From JALYTZ01 sp036559125 (GTDB lineage Bacteria; Vulcanimicrobiota; Vulcanimicrobiia; Vulcanimicrobiales; Vulcanimicrobiaceae): 14,092 bases of DNA. The stretch lies in NCBI GenBank assembly GCA_036559125.1, contig DATBTT010000071.1, forward strand, positions 1 to 14,092, read 5' to 3'. A program made the translations under genes and the position numbers. The notes below the pieces were generated by a model that searched no databases, was not told the DNA's origin, and saw nothing but the letters and a program-made list of their open reading frames with translations. Shown piece after piece: positions 1 to 7,324 of this stretch (positions are counted from its first letter, which is position 1; every line of letters starts with the position of its first letter).

Positions 1-1
1 A

Positions 2-97
2 ATAGCGGCGGCAGCGGCGACGGACGTTCGCATTACCAACTTCGACAAGCCCGGCATGCCAATGGGTGTTCCCTTTTGGGAGCGCCGTAAACGCTAG
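2..97 (+). CDS. C-terminal end of an unidentified protein (5' end outside window)
   Basis: Frame 2 is open from the window edge to a TAG at 95-97 and gives 31 residues. They begin with an Ala-rich stretch and continue as DVRITNFDKPGMPMGVPFWE, followed by a basic RRKR end. The mixture of residues and the way the stop abuts the aconitase stop suggest the end of a real gene rather than random sequence. I do not recognise the family from so short a tail. The gene is convergent with the aconitase gene, with no room for a separate terminator between them. It could still be a chance open frame, because only 31 codons are visible. Confidence 0.5.
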   Translation: MAAAAATDVRITNFDKPGMPMGVPFWERRKR

Positions 98-2850
98 CTG
101 GACGCTTGGTTTGCCTTGAGTTGGCGCAACACGTACTGCAATATCCCGCCGTGGCGATAGTACTCCGCCTCGTCGGGCGTGTCGATGCGTAGAAGCACCT
201 TGAATTTCAGCGTTTTGCGTTCGTCGTCGGAGGCGTTGACGGTTAAATGCATGCGCGGAGTGATTCCGTTTTCGAGCCCGGTGATGTCGAAGGTTTCTTC
301 GCCGGTCAGCGCATACGTCGAGCGATCCGCACCGTCGATGAACTCGAGGGGCAGCACTCCCATGCCGATGAGATTGCTGCGATGAATGCGCTCGAACGAT
401 TCGGCGATCACCGCCTTGATGCCCAAGAGGTGCGAGCCCTTGGCGGCCCAGTCGCGCGAACTGCCCGAACCGTATTCCTTGCCCGCTAGAACGACGAGCG
501 AGGTTCCGTCCGCCTTGTAACGCATGGCCGCATCGAAGATCGACATCTGCTCGCCGGTTCGCAAGTAGCGCGTGTACCCGCCTTCGACGCCGGGAACCAG
601 CGCGTTGCGCAAACGAACGTTCGCGAAGGTGCCGCGCATCATCACTTCGTGGTTGCCGCGCCGCGCCCCGTAGGAGTTGAAGTCCGCGGGTTGCACGCCG
701 TGTTCCATGAGATATTTTGCGGCCGGGCTCGATTTGGCGATGTTGCCCGCGGGTGAAATGTGATCGGTCGTCACGGAATCGCCCAACACCGCGAGAGCGC
801 GCGCGCCGTTGATGTTGTCGATCGGCGCGGGCTCGGCCGGCATATCGTCAAAATATGGCGGCTTCTTGACGTATTGCGAATCCGGATCCCACGCGAAGCG
901 TTCGCCGGACGGTACGTCGAGCTTCGCCCAGTTCTCGTCGCCGCGGAATACGTCGCCGTAGTTCTTCTCAAACATCTCGTGGTTGATGGCCGAAGCCATG
1001 ACTTCGGATATCTCGCTGTTTTTTGGCCAAATGTCCTTGAGGAATACCGGGTTGCCGTCGGCGTCGTGGCCGAGCGGTTCCGTCGTTAGATCGACGTCCA
1101 TGCGCCCCGCCAGCGCGTACGCGACGACCAACGGTGGCGACGCCAAATAGTTCGCGCGCACCTGCGGGTGGATGCGACCTTCGAAGTTACGATTGCCGGA
1201 GAGCACCGCTGCGACGATGAGATCGTGGTCGGCGACCGATTCGGCTACGTCCGGAGGTAGCGGGCCGCTGTTGCCGATGCACGTCGTGCAGCCATATCCC
1301 ACGATGTTGAAACCGAGCCGGTCGAGGTACTGCGTCAATCCCGATTTCGCGAGATAGTCGGTAACGACTTTCGACCCGGGCGCGAGCGAGGTTTTCACCC
1401 ACGGTTTCGTCTTCAACCCGCGTTGCAAGGCGTTACGCGCGAGCAACCCTGCGCCCACCAGTACCGACGGATTGCTGGTATTCGTGCAACTCGTAATCGC
1501 CGCGATGACCACCGCGCCGTCGGAGACTTCGGTCTTCGTATGCGTGGCTAGGGCCGTGCCGCCGCCGCCTTCGTTCTCGAAATTCGAAACGGAACTGCCG
1601 GGTTTCGCATCGCGCGCTTCCACCCACTCTTCGAGCGCCTTCGAAAACGAGCGTTTGACGTCGTGCAATGCGACGCGGTCCTGCGGGCGCCGCGGACCCG
1701 CGAGATTGGGTTCGACAGTTGAAAGATCGAGCGCGAGCGTATCGCTGAAGAGCGGGTCGGCCGCGTCGTCGGCGCGGAACATGCCTTGGGCCTTTGCGTA
1801 GCTTTCGACGAGCGCGACGTGTGCGGCGCTTCGTCCGGTAAGGCGCAAATACGCAAGCGTCTGCGCGTCGATCGGAAAGATCGCGCAGGTGGAACCGTAC
1901 TCCGGCGACATGTTTCCCATCGTCACGCGGTCGGCAACGCTGAGATTGCTCAGACCTTTGCCGTAAAACTCAACGAATTTCCCAACGACGCCCTTCTTGC
2001 GCAGCATCTCGGTAACGGTCAGCACGAGATCGGTTGCGGTAACGCCCTCGCGTAACTGCCCGTCGATGCGGAAACCGATCACTTCGGGTATCAGCATCGT
2101 GACGGGTTGCCCCAGCATCGCCGCTTCGGCTTCGATGCCGCCGACGCCCCACGCTAGCACGCCCAAACCGTTGGCCATGGTCGTATGCGAATCGGTACCC
2201 ACGACCGTGTCCGGATACGCCTGCGGATCGTTAGGATCGAAAGCCAAACCGGCGCCCTCCGCGCCGAAAATCACACGCGAAAGATACTCGATATTGACCT
2301 GGTGGACGATTCCGGTATCCGGCGGCACCGCGCGGAAATTGTGCAGCGCGGCTTGCCCCCATTTTAGAAACGCGTACCGCTCGCGATTGCGCTCGAACTC
2401 TATGTCGGCATTCTTCTGCAACGCGTCGGGCGAGCCGAAGTAATCGACTTGCACCGAGTGATCGATTACGAGTTCTACCGGTTGCAGCGGATTGATCGCT
2501 TTGGGATCGCCGCCCATATCCGCCATAGCATCGCGCATCACGGCGAGATCGACGACGCACGGAACTCCGGTGAAGTCTTGCAACAGCACGCGCGCGGGAC
2601 GGTACGCGATTTCGCGCTCGGCCTTGCCGTGCGGGTTCCATTGCGCCAACGCCTCGATATCGTCCTTAGTCACCGAACGGCCGTCCTCGAACCGCAGCAG
2701 ATTCTCCAAAAGAATCTTCAACGAATACGGCAGGCGTCGCACGTTCTTGAGTCCGGCTTTCTCGAGCGCGTCGAGCCGATAATACGTGTAGGTACGATCG
2801 CCGACCGTCAGCCGATCGAGGGCGTCGAACGTGTTTGGATGCTTATTCAT
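94..2850 (-). CDS. acnA: Aconitate hydratase, AcnA/IRP type
   Basis: Interconverts citrate and isocitrate through cis-aconitate in the TCA cycle, in the cytoplasm, using a [4Fe-4S] cluster. The 918-residue product is close to the usual ~890-900 of AcnA. The three cluster cysteines are visible: C455 in ITSCTNTSNP and C521 and C524 in GYGCTTCIGNSGPL. GTDSHTTMANGLG lies at about 218-230, and the swivel-domain motif GSGSSRDWAAKG is near 794-805. The open frame extends 36 codons further upstream. I chose the ATG at 2848-2850 because homology begins there (MNKHPNTFDAL) and because it overlaps the ribonuclease D stop as ATGA, which implies translational coupling. No strong Shine-Dalgarno sequence is visible, in keeping with coupling. 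It is the last gene of a three-gene operon, and its TAG shares a CTAG with the convergent gene. Confidence 0.97.
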   Translation of the reverse strand: MNKHPNTFDALDRLTVGDRTYTYYRLDALEKAGLKNVRRLPYSLKILLENLLRFEDGRSVTKDDIEALAQWNPHGKAEREIAYRPARVLLQDFTGVPCVVDLAVMRDAMADMGGDPKAINPLQPVELVIDHSVQVDYFGSPDALQKNADIEFERNRERYAFLKWGQAALHNFRAVPPDTGIVHQVNIEYLSRVIFGAEGAGLAFDPNDPQAYPDTVVGTDSHTTMANGLGVLAWGVGGIEAEAAMLGQPVTMLIPEVIGFRIDGQLREGVTATDLVLTVTEMLRKKGVVGKFVEFYGKGLSNLSVADRVTMGNMSPEYGSTCAIFPIDAQTLAYLRLTGRSAAHVALVESYAKAQGMFRADDAADPLFSDTLALDLSTVEPNLAGPRRPQDRVALHDVKRSFSKALEEWVEARDAKPGSSVSNFENEGGGGTALATHTKTEVSDGAVVIAAITSCTNTSNPSVLVGAGLLARNALQRGLKTKPWVKTSLAPGSKVVTDYLAKSGLTQYLDRLGFNIVGYGCTTCIGNSGPLPPDVAESVADHDLIVAAVLSGNRNFEGRIHPQVRANYLASPPLVVAYALAGRMDVDLTTEPLGHDADGNPVFLKDIWPKNSEISEVMASAINHEMFEKNYGDVFRGDENWAKLDVPSGERFAWDPDSQYVKKPPYFDDMPAEPAPIDNINGARALAVLGDSVTTDHISPAGNIAKSSPAAKYLMEHGVQPADFNSYGARRGNHEVMMRGTFANVRLRNALVPGVEGGYTRYLRTGEQMSIFDAAMRYKADGTSLVVLAGKEYGSGSSRDWAAKGSHLLGIKAVIAESFERIHRSNLIGMGVLPLEFIDGADRSTYALTGEETFDITGLENGITPRMHLTVNASDDERKTLKFKVLLRIDTPDEAEYYRHGGILQYVLRQLKANQASS

Positions 2851-4019
2851 GACTGAACGGTAATTCGCGGATCGCCGCCCGCGTAGCCTTCGATGCGCAG
2901 CGCACTTTCGCCCGACAAAAGTCGCCACAGCGGCCCGGCGATCAGGCCCGTTCGCCACGCCGTCAAGTCCAGCGCCTCTTCGAGAGCCACCCGATCGGCG
3001 GGAACTTCACGCGCGACGCGTTCGAGAGTCGAGCGTGGAACCAGAAGGCTAGGCGGAAGCTCGTGTTCGCGCGCGATCTCGCCGGCGACGACGCCCATGA
3101 GCGAAGCCAGCGTTTCGCGCGCGTTTCCAAGCGGCCGGGGCGACTTGTGCGGCAGCCGCTCCTCGGAAAGAGCCTCGCCGCGGCCGACGGCTTCAATCAT
3201 CGCCGCGCCGAGCGTCCGGCGCGTTCCGGCATCGAGCCGGCGTAGTTGCGCGAGATCCTCGACGCGTTTGGGACGCAGCGTCGCCAGCCCCGCGATGACG
3301 TCGTCGGGCATGACGTACTTGAGTGGAAGGTCGCGTTCGCGCGCGATCCGATCGCGTAGGGTCGCCAACTCGAGCAGGATGCCGAGCTCGCGACGATTCA
3401 TGCGATTCGAGCCTGGAATGCGCATGTAGAGACGCCGCTCGTCGGTCTGGTATTTCTTCACGTCGGCGAGCGCCGCGCACTCTTCGAGCGCCCACTCGTA
3501 GCGGCCGTTCTTCTGCAGGCGCGCAACCAGCGTGTCGTGCATGTCGAGCAGATGCACGACGTCGTCGATCAGATATTCTATCTGATTCTCCGAGAGCGGG
3601 CGCGCCGACCAGTCGCTGACCGTCTGCGATTTTTTCAACCGCACGCTGGTGAGATCGCGAACGAGGTCAGCCAGCGATATCGCCATGCCGTACCCGAGAA
3701 ATGCGGCGGCTATCTGACAATCGAAAACGCGCGGCGGCACGAGACCGAAGCGATCTGCAAAGATTTTGAGATCGCTCGTCAACGCGTGGCCGACGACGAC
3801 GGTTTCGCAGAGCGCCTCGGCAAGTGGGCGCAGATCGGCCACGGCCAGCGGATCGACGATTGCCGTACCGTCCTCGAATGCGAGCTGGAGAAGCATGAGC
3901 CGCGCCGTATAGCTGCGCTCGTTGTGAAATTCGGTATCGAGCCCGACGCGCGGCGCGGCGCGCACGCGCTCGCACAAAGCGAGCAATTCATGCTGGTTCG
4001 TAATCATCTGGACGTTCAT
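2847..4019 (-). CDS. rnd: Ribonuclease D (DEDDy 3'-5' exonuclease with HRDC domains)
   Basis: A 390-residue protein, close to the ~375 of E. coli RNase D, a 3'-5' exoribonuclease that trims tRNA precursors and other small RNAs in the cytoplasm. The DEDDy residues are in place: D28 and E30 in VGLDTEF, D83 in VGHALTSDLKIF, and Y149 with D153 in YLIDD. An HRDC domain follows at about 205-285, and a second, weaker HRDC-like segment at about 300-370, as in RNase D. The open frame extends 64 codons upstream into the neighbouring gene. I placed the start at the ATG 4017-4019 because protein similarity begins there and it forms an ATGA overlap with the upstream stop. No Shine-Dalgarno is apparent, so translation probably depends on coupling. 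The gene sits between the VTT membrane protein and aconitase in one operon. Confidence 0.95.
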   Translation of the reverse strand: MNVQMITNQHELLALCERVRAAPRVGLDTEFHNERSYTARLMLLQLAFEDGTAIVDPLAVADLRPLAEALCETVVVGHALTSDLKIFADRFGLVPPRVFDCQIAAAFLGYGMAISLADLVRDLTSVRLKKSQTVSDWSARPLSENQIEYLIDDVVHLLDMHDTLVARLQKNGRYEWALEECAALADVKKYQTDERRLYMRIPGSNRMNRRELGILLELATLRDRIARERDLPLKYVMPDDVIAGLATLRPKRVEDLAQLRRLDAGTRRTLGAAMIEAVGRGEALSEERLPHKSPRPLGNARETLASLMGVVAGEIAREHELPPSLLVPRSTLERVAREVPADRVALEEALDLTAWRTGLIAGPLWRLLSGESALRIEGYAGGDPRITVQS

Positions 4020-4666
4020 TGCGTTTTTTGTGGTCCCGGTGTGTGCCGTTCGCGGCGGAGGTGAAAATGGAAATGCGGCCTGTGCCGCTGCATGTAGAGG
4101 TGCGCGCGCGTCTCCGCGTGATGGATCATTGCGGTAAGCCCGTGACCGAAGATCGCGAGCAGCGTGCAGACCGGTATCGCGATCGCGCACATCGTCCACA
4201 CGTGCACCCACACCGGCACGCGAAATGCTGCCGCGGACGCGGTCGCGACCGTTCCCCCAAACCCCGGGATCAGCCGAACGGATAACAAAAACCCCGGGGA
4301 CCCGACCGGAAAACGTTTGACCCAGGCCGGTAAGCGCGCGATCGCGCTCTCCAAGTCGAGCAGATGCGACGCGTGCCGGTTGATCCAGTACCCGAGGAGG
4401 GCTGCCAGGACCAAACCGATTGCGTTGATGACCGAGCCCCAGAGCGGCCCGAAGATGGCGCCATTCATTACTGCAAGGGCGTCGGTGATCGAAAACGGCG
4501 CGGCGGCGACGACTGCGAAAATCGCGATGGCGATCGGATAGGCAAAGGGTCCGATGCTGCGGATGATGTGCTCGACGTGCGGCTGATACTTGATGACCAG
4601 CGCGGCCAAGATAAACGAGGCCGCCAGTATCGCGACGCCCAAGAGCCGCTTGGTGAGCCGGTTCAC
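4016..4666 (-). CDS. VTT/TVP38-TMEM64 (DedA superfamily) membrane protein
   Basis: A 216-residue integral membrane protein. Visible pieces are TM1 (about 8-25), a hydrophobic stretch at 41-62, then the family-typical GAIFGPLWGSVINAIGLVLA region (69-88) with GYWINR after it. The conserved SVRLIPGFGGTVATASAAAF (129-148) precedes a last TM (about 152-175). This is the VTT (SNARE-associated) domain of the DedA superfamily, whose members move lipids or ions across membranes. The substrate here is unknown. The C-terminal tail is unusually rich in His (eight between 182 and 208). The start is GTG at 4664-4666, with no convincing ribosome site before it. It is the first gene of the operon with rnd and acnA, and its stop overlaps the rnd start as ATGA. 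Confidence 0.88.
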   Translation of the reverse strand: MNRLTKRLLGVAILAASFILAALVIKYQPHVEHIIRSIGPFAYPIAIAIFAVVAAAPFSITDALAVMNGAIFGPLWGSVINAIGLVLAALLGYWINRHASHLLDLESAIARLPAWVKRFPVGSPGFLLSVRLIPGFGGTVATASAAAFRVPVWVHVWTMCAIAIPVCTLLAIFGHGLTAMIHHAETRAHLYMQRHRPHFHFHLRRERHTPGPQKTQ

Positions 4667-4699
4667 CCCGCGGCCGCAGCTCGAACGAGGGAGTATCCG

Positions 4700-5086
4700 A
4701 TGGGCCTCCGCCTGATCATCACGGCATTATGCGCCATCGGCCTCTACGCTTCCGTTTTCATGTTGCGGAAAACGCGCTTGGCCGAACGCGGAAAACTGAC
4801 CGAGCGCAGCGTCGTGCAGACCGAACGGGCCCGGTTATTCGGTGCGACGCCGAACGCGCTCGTCGGCATCGCGTACTACGTGCTATTCGCAGCGGCCGCG
4901 TGGACCTTGAGTGGAAGCGCGGCCTGGCTGATTGCGGAGGCGGCGGCAATCTTTGCGGCATTGACGTCGGCATATTTGGCGTACAGCTTGCTTTTCGTCA
5001 CGCGCATGAGCTGCCCGTATTGCTGGACCGCGCACGCCGTCAACTGGCTCTTGCCGATTTTGGGTCTGGGATTGCTCGCGCGTTGA
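4700..5086 (+). CDS. VKOR-family membrane protein lacking loop cysteines
   Basis: A 128-residue protein with about four transmembrane segments (about 4-22, 52-70, 75-99, 110-126). VKOR-family proteins oxidise DsbA-like partners and pass electrons to quinone. Two signatures fit: RARLFGATPNALVGIAYY (43-60) and the redox site SCPYCW (C105, C108) before the last TM. The periplasmic loop cysteines of typical VKORs are absent. The only other cysteine is C11, inside TM1, and the loop before the signature reads TRLAERGKLTERSVVQT. The ATG at 4700 is chosen because GAGG lies at 4687-4690 and the hydrophobic N-terminus starts here. The open frame upstream, antisense to the VTT gene, is a shadow. It is divergent from the VTT gene with only 33 bp between starts, so its promoter must lie partly within that gene. 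Transcription probably ends at the hairpin at 5225-5257. Confidence 0.82.
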   Translation: MGLRLIITALCAIGLYASVFMLRKTRLAERGKLTERSVVQTERARLFGATPNALVGIAYYVLFAAAAWTLSGSAAWLIAEAAAIFAALTSAYLAYSLLFVTRMSCPYCWTAHAVNWLLPILGLGLLAR

Positions 5087-5110
5087 TGCCGGCGAGCGAG
5101 CGTTTGGTGT

Positions 5111-5223
5111 AGCTCGTGCGTTGCCGGGTATAAGGGTCCTTATCCCGAGAAACAGTTACTCGGGCAGACCGATCGCCGGCGCGTGGTAGCTGAGCCTGCC
5201 TGCCGGTGAAAGACCAAAAAAAA
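5111..5223 (+). ncRNA. Possible structured RNA or 3' UTR with alternative hairpins
   Basis: Between the VKOR stop and the terminator lies 138 bp without a gene. On the + strand, 5125-5147 can fold as a 9-bp hairpin (CGGG/CCCG plus ATAAG/CTTAT, with a one-base bulge). CCCGAG at 5144-5149 could instead pair with CTCGGG at 5159-5164, so the two folds exclude each other. A further CCGGC (5176-5180)/GCCGG (5202-5206) pairing is possible. The stretch leads directly into a strong terminator. It matches no riboswitch or small-RNA family I can recognise, and it may simply be the 3' UTR of the VKOR mRNA. Confidence 0.25.
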
Positions 5224-5257
5224 CAGAGACCACGCGAGTGCGTGGCCTCTTTTTTTT
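5216..5257. terminator. Bidirectional intrinsic terminator
   Basis: GAGACCACGC (5226-5235), a GAGT loop, and GCGTGGCCTC (5240-5249) form a 10-bp stem with one A/C mismatch in the + strand RNA. In the - strand RNA the same position is a G-U wobble. Eight T follow on the + strand (5250-5257) and eight A precede (5216-5223), so both directions have a U tract. It separates the VKOR gene from the convergent secreted-protein gene. Confidence 0.9.
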
Positions 5258-5278
5258 GTCACCCGAGCCTGTCGAATG
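5258..5278 (+). repeat. Degenerate REP-like repeat copy 1
   Basis: Reads GTCACCC, then GAGCCTGTCGAA, then TG. It shares the core of the copy 4 bp downstream, but its flanking arms no longer pair, so it looks decayed. It lies directly after the terminator, in the gap before the secreted-protein stop. Confidence 0.6.
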
Positions 5279-5282
5279 CTCC

Positions 5283-5305
5283 GTCACCCTGAGCCTGTCG
5301 AAGGG
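5283..5305 (+). repeat. REP-like repeat copy 2
   Basis: Core CCCTGAGCCTGTCGAAGGG with complementary CCCT/AGGG arms around the TGAGC-TGTCGAA core. Same orientation as copy 1. Related copies occur at 8248-8269 (opposite orientation) and 8419-8443. Confidence 0.75.
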
Positions 5306-5319
5306 CCGACGGGTTTCGG

Positions 5320-5958
5320 CTACATCGAGCCCATTTTGCCTTGGGCGTTGAGGTGGTACGCGGCGGCGAGGTCTTTCATCGCGGTCGTCAGGATCGCGTG
5401 ATATTGAGCGTCGGCCGCCAGGCCGTACTTGGCATCGATGTCCTTCATCACTTGAACGTGGATGGGATGGGAGACCGCCCGATCGAGCAAGACTTCGACG
5501 TTGAATCCGTGCCCGGTCTGGCCGGCCGCCCACAACGCGCCCGCGAGCGCCTCGCCGTTTTTCGGATCGGGGCTCGGGGTCGACGGGAGCTTGACGCCGT
5601 CGGCGGTGGCGATTTTCAGCGAGTCGGCAACGACGAAATCGAATGTCTTGAGGAACTGACCGATCTGGTCGCTTCCGTACTGCTTGGTGAGTTTAGCTAC
5701 TTCGGGTTTGAAGGCTTTTCCGGCCAGCGTTTGGAGCAACGTCGTGGTTTTGAAGTCGCTCGGGCCGCCGCCCGCCTCGACCATCGAGAGCGTGACTTGC
5801 AGTGCGGGCGCACCCGTGTAGACACCCGGGCCCGAGAAGCGCGACGGCGCCGAGGTGACGTTGGGCATGGAACCGCTCATCGTTTGAGCGGCGCCGGCGC
5901 CCGTCGCGAGCATGGCCAGACTCGCCGCGAGGGCACCGATTTTGTGCAAATGTTTCAT
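5320..5958 (-). CDS. Exported protein of unknown function, 212 aa
   Basis: The N-terminus MKHLHKIGALAASLAMLATG followed by AGAAQ is a typical Sec signal peptide with likely cleavage near residue 24, so the product is periplasmic or secreted. A low-complexity Ser/Pro/Gly stretch (about 27-50) is followed by a soluble, mostly helical-looking domain (about 52-205). Recognisable blocks are GGGPSDFKTTTLLQTLAG, FLKTFDFVVADSLK, FNVEVLLDRAVSHPIHVQVM and DIDAKYG. There are no cysteines. I cannot assign a family or catalytic motif. The His-containing blocks (H150, H164, H167, H187, H202) could bind metal or haem, but this is only a thought. The start ATG at 5956-5958 has a clear AAAGGA site about 9 bp upstream. 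The gene lies 83 bp after another exported-protein gene on the same strand and ends at a bidirectional terminator region. Confidence 0.85.
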   Translation of the reverse strand: MKHLHKIGALAASLAMLATGAGAAQTMSGSMPNVTSAPSRFSGPGVYTGAPALQVTLSMVEAGGGPSDFKTTTLLQTLAGKAFKPEVAKLTKQYGSDQIGQFLKTFDFVVADSLKIATADGVKLPSTPSPDPKNGEALAGALWAAGQTGHGFNVEVLLDRAVSHPIHVQVMKDIDAKYGLAADAQYHAILTTAMKDLAAAYHLNAQGKMGSM

Positions 5959-5999
5959 TAATAGGTCCTTTCCAAACGAAGCTCCGGATAATTCCGTAC

Positions 6000-6013
6000 G
6001 TCGTGTAGACGAC
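6000..6013. promoter_or_regulatory. Short perfect inverted repeat upstream of exported-protein gene
   Basis: GTCGT-GTAG-ACGAC, a 5-bp perfect dyad 42 bp upstream of the start at 5958 in an 83-bp gap. It could be an operator or a small hairpin. A dyad this short can also arise by chance in GC-rich DNA. Confidence 0.2.
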
Positions 6014-6041
6014 TGGACGAAGCGCTTGGATGGGCCGGACC

Positions 6042-6473
6042 CTATTGGCTCTTAATCGTTATTTGATCCGCCTCGAGGACGCCGTTTGAATCGGCGTGGC
6101 CGCGCACGTCCACCGTCTGCCCATTGGCAATCGTGGCTCCGCGCGGATAGATGACCGTTCCCTGGTGCAACCGGACGTCGCGAAACTTGTTGAGCTGCAG
6201 TTCGACCTCCATGTCGTAACGGCGGAAGTACGTCACCTTGCCGAGCACGTGATTGCCGTCCCAGCCGTAGGCGGACTTCACCGCGCCGGTTACGGCGTTG
6301 ATCACGTCGTTCACGATGGTGCCTTGGGGCGGGATCGAGGGCAGGACGCTCGGGGCTGCCGTAGGTGCCGGAGCGGGACTGGGCGATGCCGGCGGCGCGC
6401 TCGCGAAGGCTGCGGAGGCGGCCCCCAGCGAGAACAGGACGGCGGCGAACGGAGCGACGAAACGCGATTTCAT
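6042..6473 (-). CDS. Exported protein, Pro/Ala linker plus small beta domain (DUF5666-like)
   Basis: A 143-residue product. The signal peptide MKSRFVAPFAAVLFSLGAAS ends near AFA-S (about 25). A low-complexity Pro/Ala/Ser linker covers about 26-50. A small, probably all-beta domain fills about 75-143, with GKVTYFRRYDMEVEL, VIYPRGATIANGQTVDVRG and NGVLEADQI. The last part resembles OB-fold-like DUF5666 repeats, in which a G-x-V-x-V-x-G segment precedes an A-D-x-I strand. That is a resemblance, not a firm assignment. The start ATG at 6471-6473 is divergent from the Nudix gene with 41 bp between the two starts, so promoters for both must lie there or inside the coding regions. It may be co-transcribed with the exported protein 83 bp downstream. 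Function unknown. Confidence 0.82.
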   Translation of the reverse strand: MKSRFVAPFAAVLFSLGAASAAFASAPPASPSPAPAPTAAPSVLPSIPPQGTIVNDVINAVTGAVKSAYGWDGNHVLGKVTYFRRYDMEVELQLNKFRDVRLHQGTVIYPRGATIANGQTVDVRGHADSNGVLEADQITIKSQ

Positions 6474-6514
6474 ATATCCATCAACGAGTCACCGGGAAGC
6501 AGGGTTCCGTTAAC

Positions 6515-7324
6515 GTGCGCTTGGCCGCTACCGTGATGCTCCTTCGACCGGCCGCGAGCGGGTTCGAAGTGTTCATGCTCCGGCGCAGTGCGTCGAGCGC
6601 GTTTGCGCCCGACGTCTACGTCTTTCCCGGCGGAACGCTCGAAGCCCAGGACTCGAGCGACGACGCGCTCGAGCGAACCTACGGACTGGACTCGAGCCGG
6701 ATAGCCAAAGAATTCCGTGCGCGCGAGCGGCCCGAACTTCCCACCTTCGTCGCCGCATCCTCAAAGCGCGAAGGCGTCGCGCTCTTCATAGCGGCGCTGC
6801 GAGAACTGTACGAAGAAGCCGGCGTACTGTTGGCGTGCGACCGCGACGGTAGCGCCGTTTCCTCCGCGGCCTTGCGCGCGCACCGCGTACGTTTGCACGA
6901 AGCGCGCGCGCTCGTGCAGAGTGGCGAACTTCCGTTTGCGGAGCTACTGCGCGAACTCGATCTCTTCGCAGACGCGCGTCCGCTCGCGCTCTTTTCGCAA
7001 TGGATCACACCGCCGAGCGAGTCGCGGCGTTACAATGCGCACTTCTTCGTGGCGCGCGTTGAGGCCGGCCAAACGGCCGCCGCCGACGCATACGAAACGC
7101 ACGACGGCATTTGGATCGCTCCGCAAGCGGCGCTCAAACGCTTGCGCGACGGAACGTTTGCCATGGTGTATCCGACGGTCAAGCACGTCGAACGGCTCGC
7201 ACGTTTCGACGACGCCGACGCGTTGCTCGCATTCGCTCGCGAGAAAACGATCGTGCGCATCATGCCCGACACGACGGCCGAAAGCGGCTTTGCCATGCCC
7301 GAAGAACTCGAACACGCGTGGTAG
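6515..7324 (+). CDS. Nudix hydrolase, NUDT19-like (probable CoA/acyl-CoA diphosphatase)
   Basis: A 269-residue protein. The N-terminal RLAATVMLLRPAASGFEVFM and VFPGGTLEAQD (36-46) are Nudix-fold strands, and the Nudix box end ALRELYEEAGVLLA lies at 94-107. FPGG and REL are separated by about 55 residues instead of the usual handful, so the simple GX5EX7REUXEEXGU pattern is not met. This split box is typical of the NUDT19 (RP2) group, known as CoA and acyl-CoA diphosphatases, so cleavage of CoA is the best guess for activity. The metal-binding E100 and E101 are present. The GTG at 6515 is chosen because homology begins there and AGGG lies about 10 bp upstream. Longer in-frame starts are antisense to the exported-protein gene. 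Its stop lies 7 bp inside the following MBL gene. Confidence 0.88.
   Translation: MRLAATVMLLRPAASGFEVFMLRRSASSAFAPDVYVFPGGTLEAQDSSDDALERTYGLDSSRIAKEFRARERPELPTFVAASSKREGVALFIAALRELYEEAGVLLACDRDGSAVSSAALRAHRVRLHEARALVQSGELPFAELLRELDLFADARPLALFSQWITPPSESRRYNAHFFVARVEAGQTAAADAYETHDGIWIAPQAALKRLRDGTFAMVYPTVKHVERLARFDDADALLAFAREKTIVRIMPDTTAESGFAMPEELEHAW

Noticed and set aside
5087..5223. Known riboswitch (c-di-GMP, fluoride, cobalamin) or SRP RNA
   Set aside because: None of the conserved cores I know (for example CGCAAAGCC of c-di-GMP-I, or the SRP GGAAGGAAGC loop) is present, and no regulated gene follows on the + strand.
5156..5533. 125-codon - strand open frame reading through the terminator
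   Set aside because: Overlaps the exported-protein gene in another frame and runs through the hairpin and repeats. A shadow frame.
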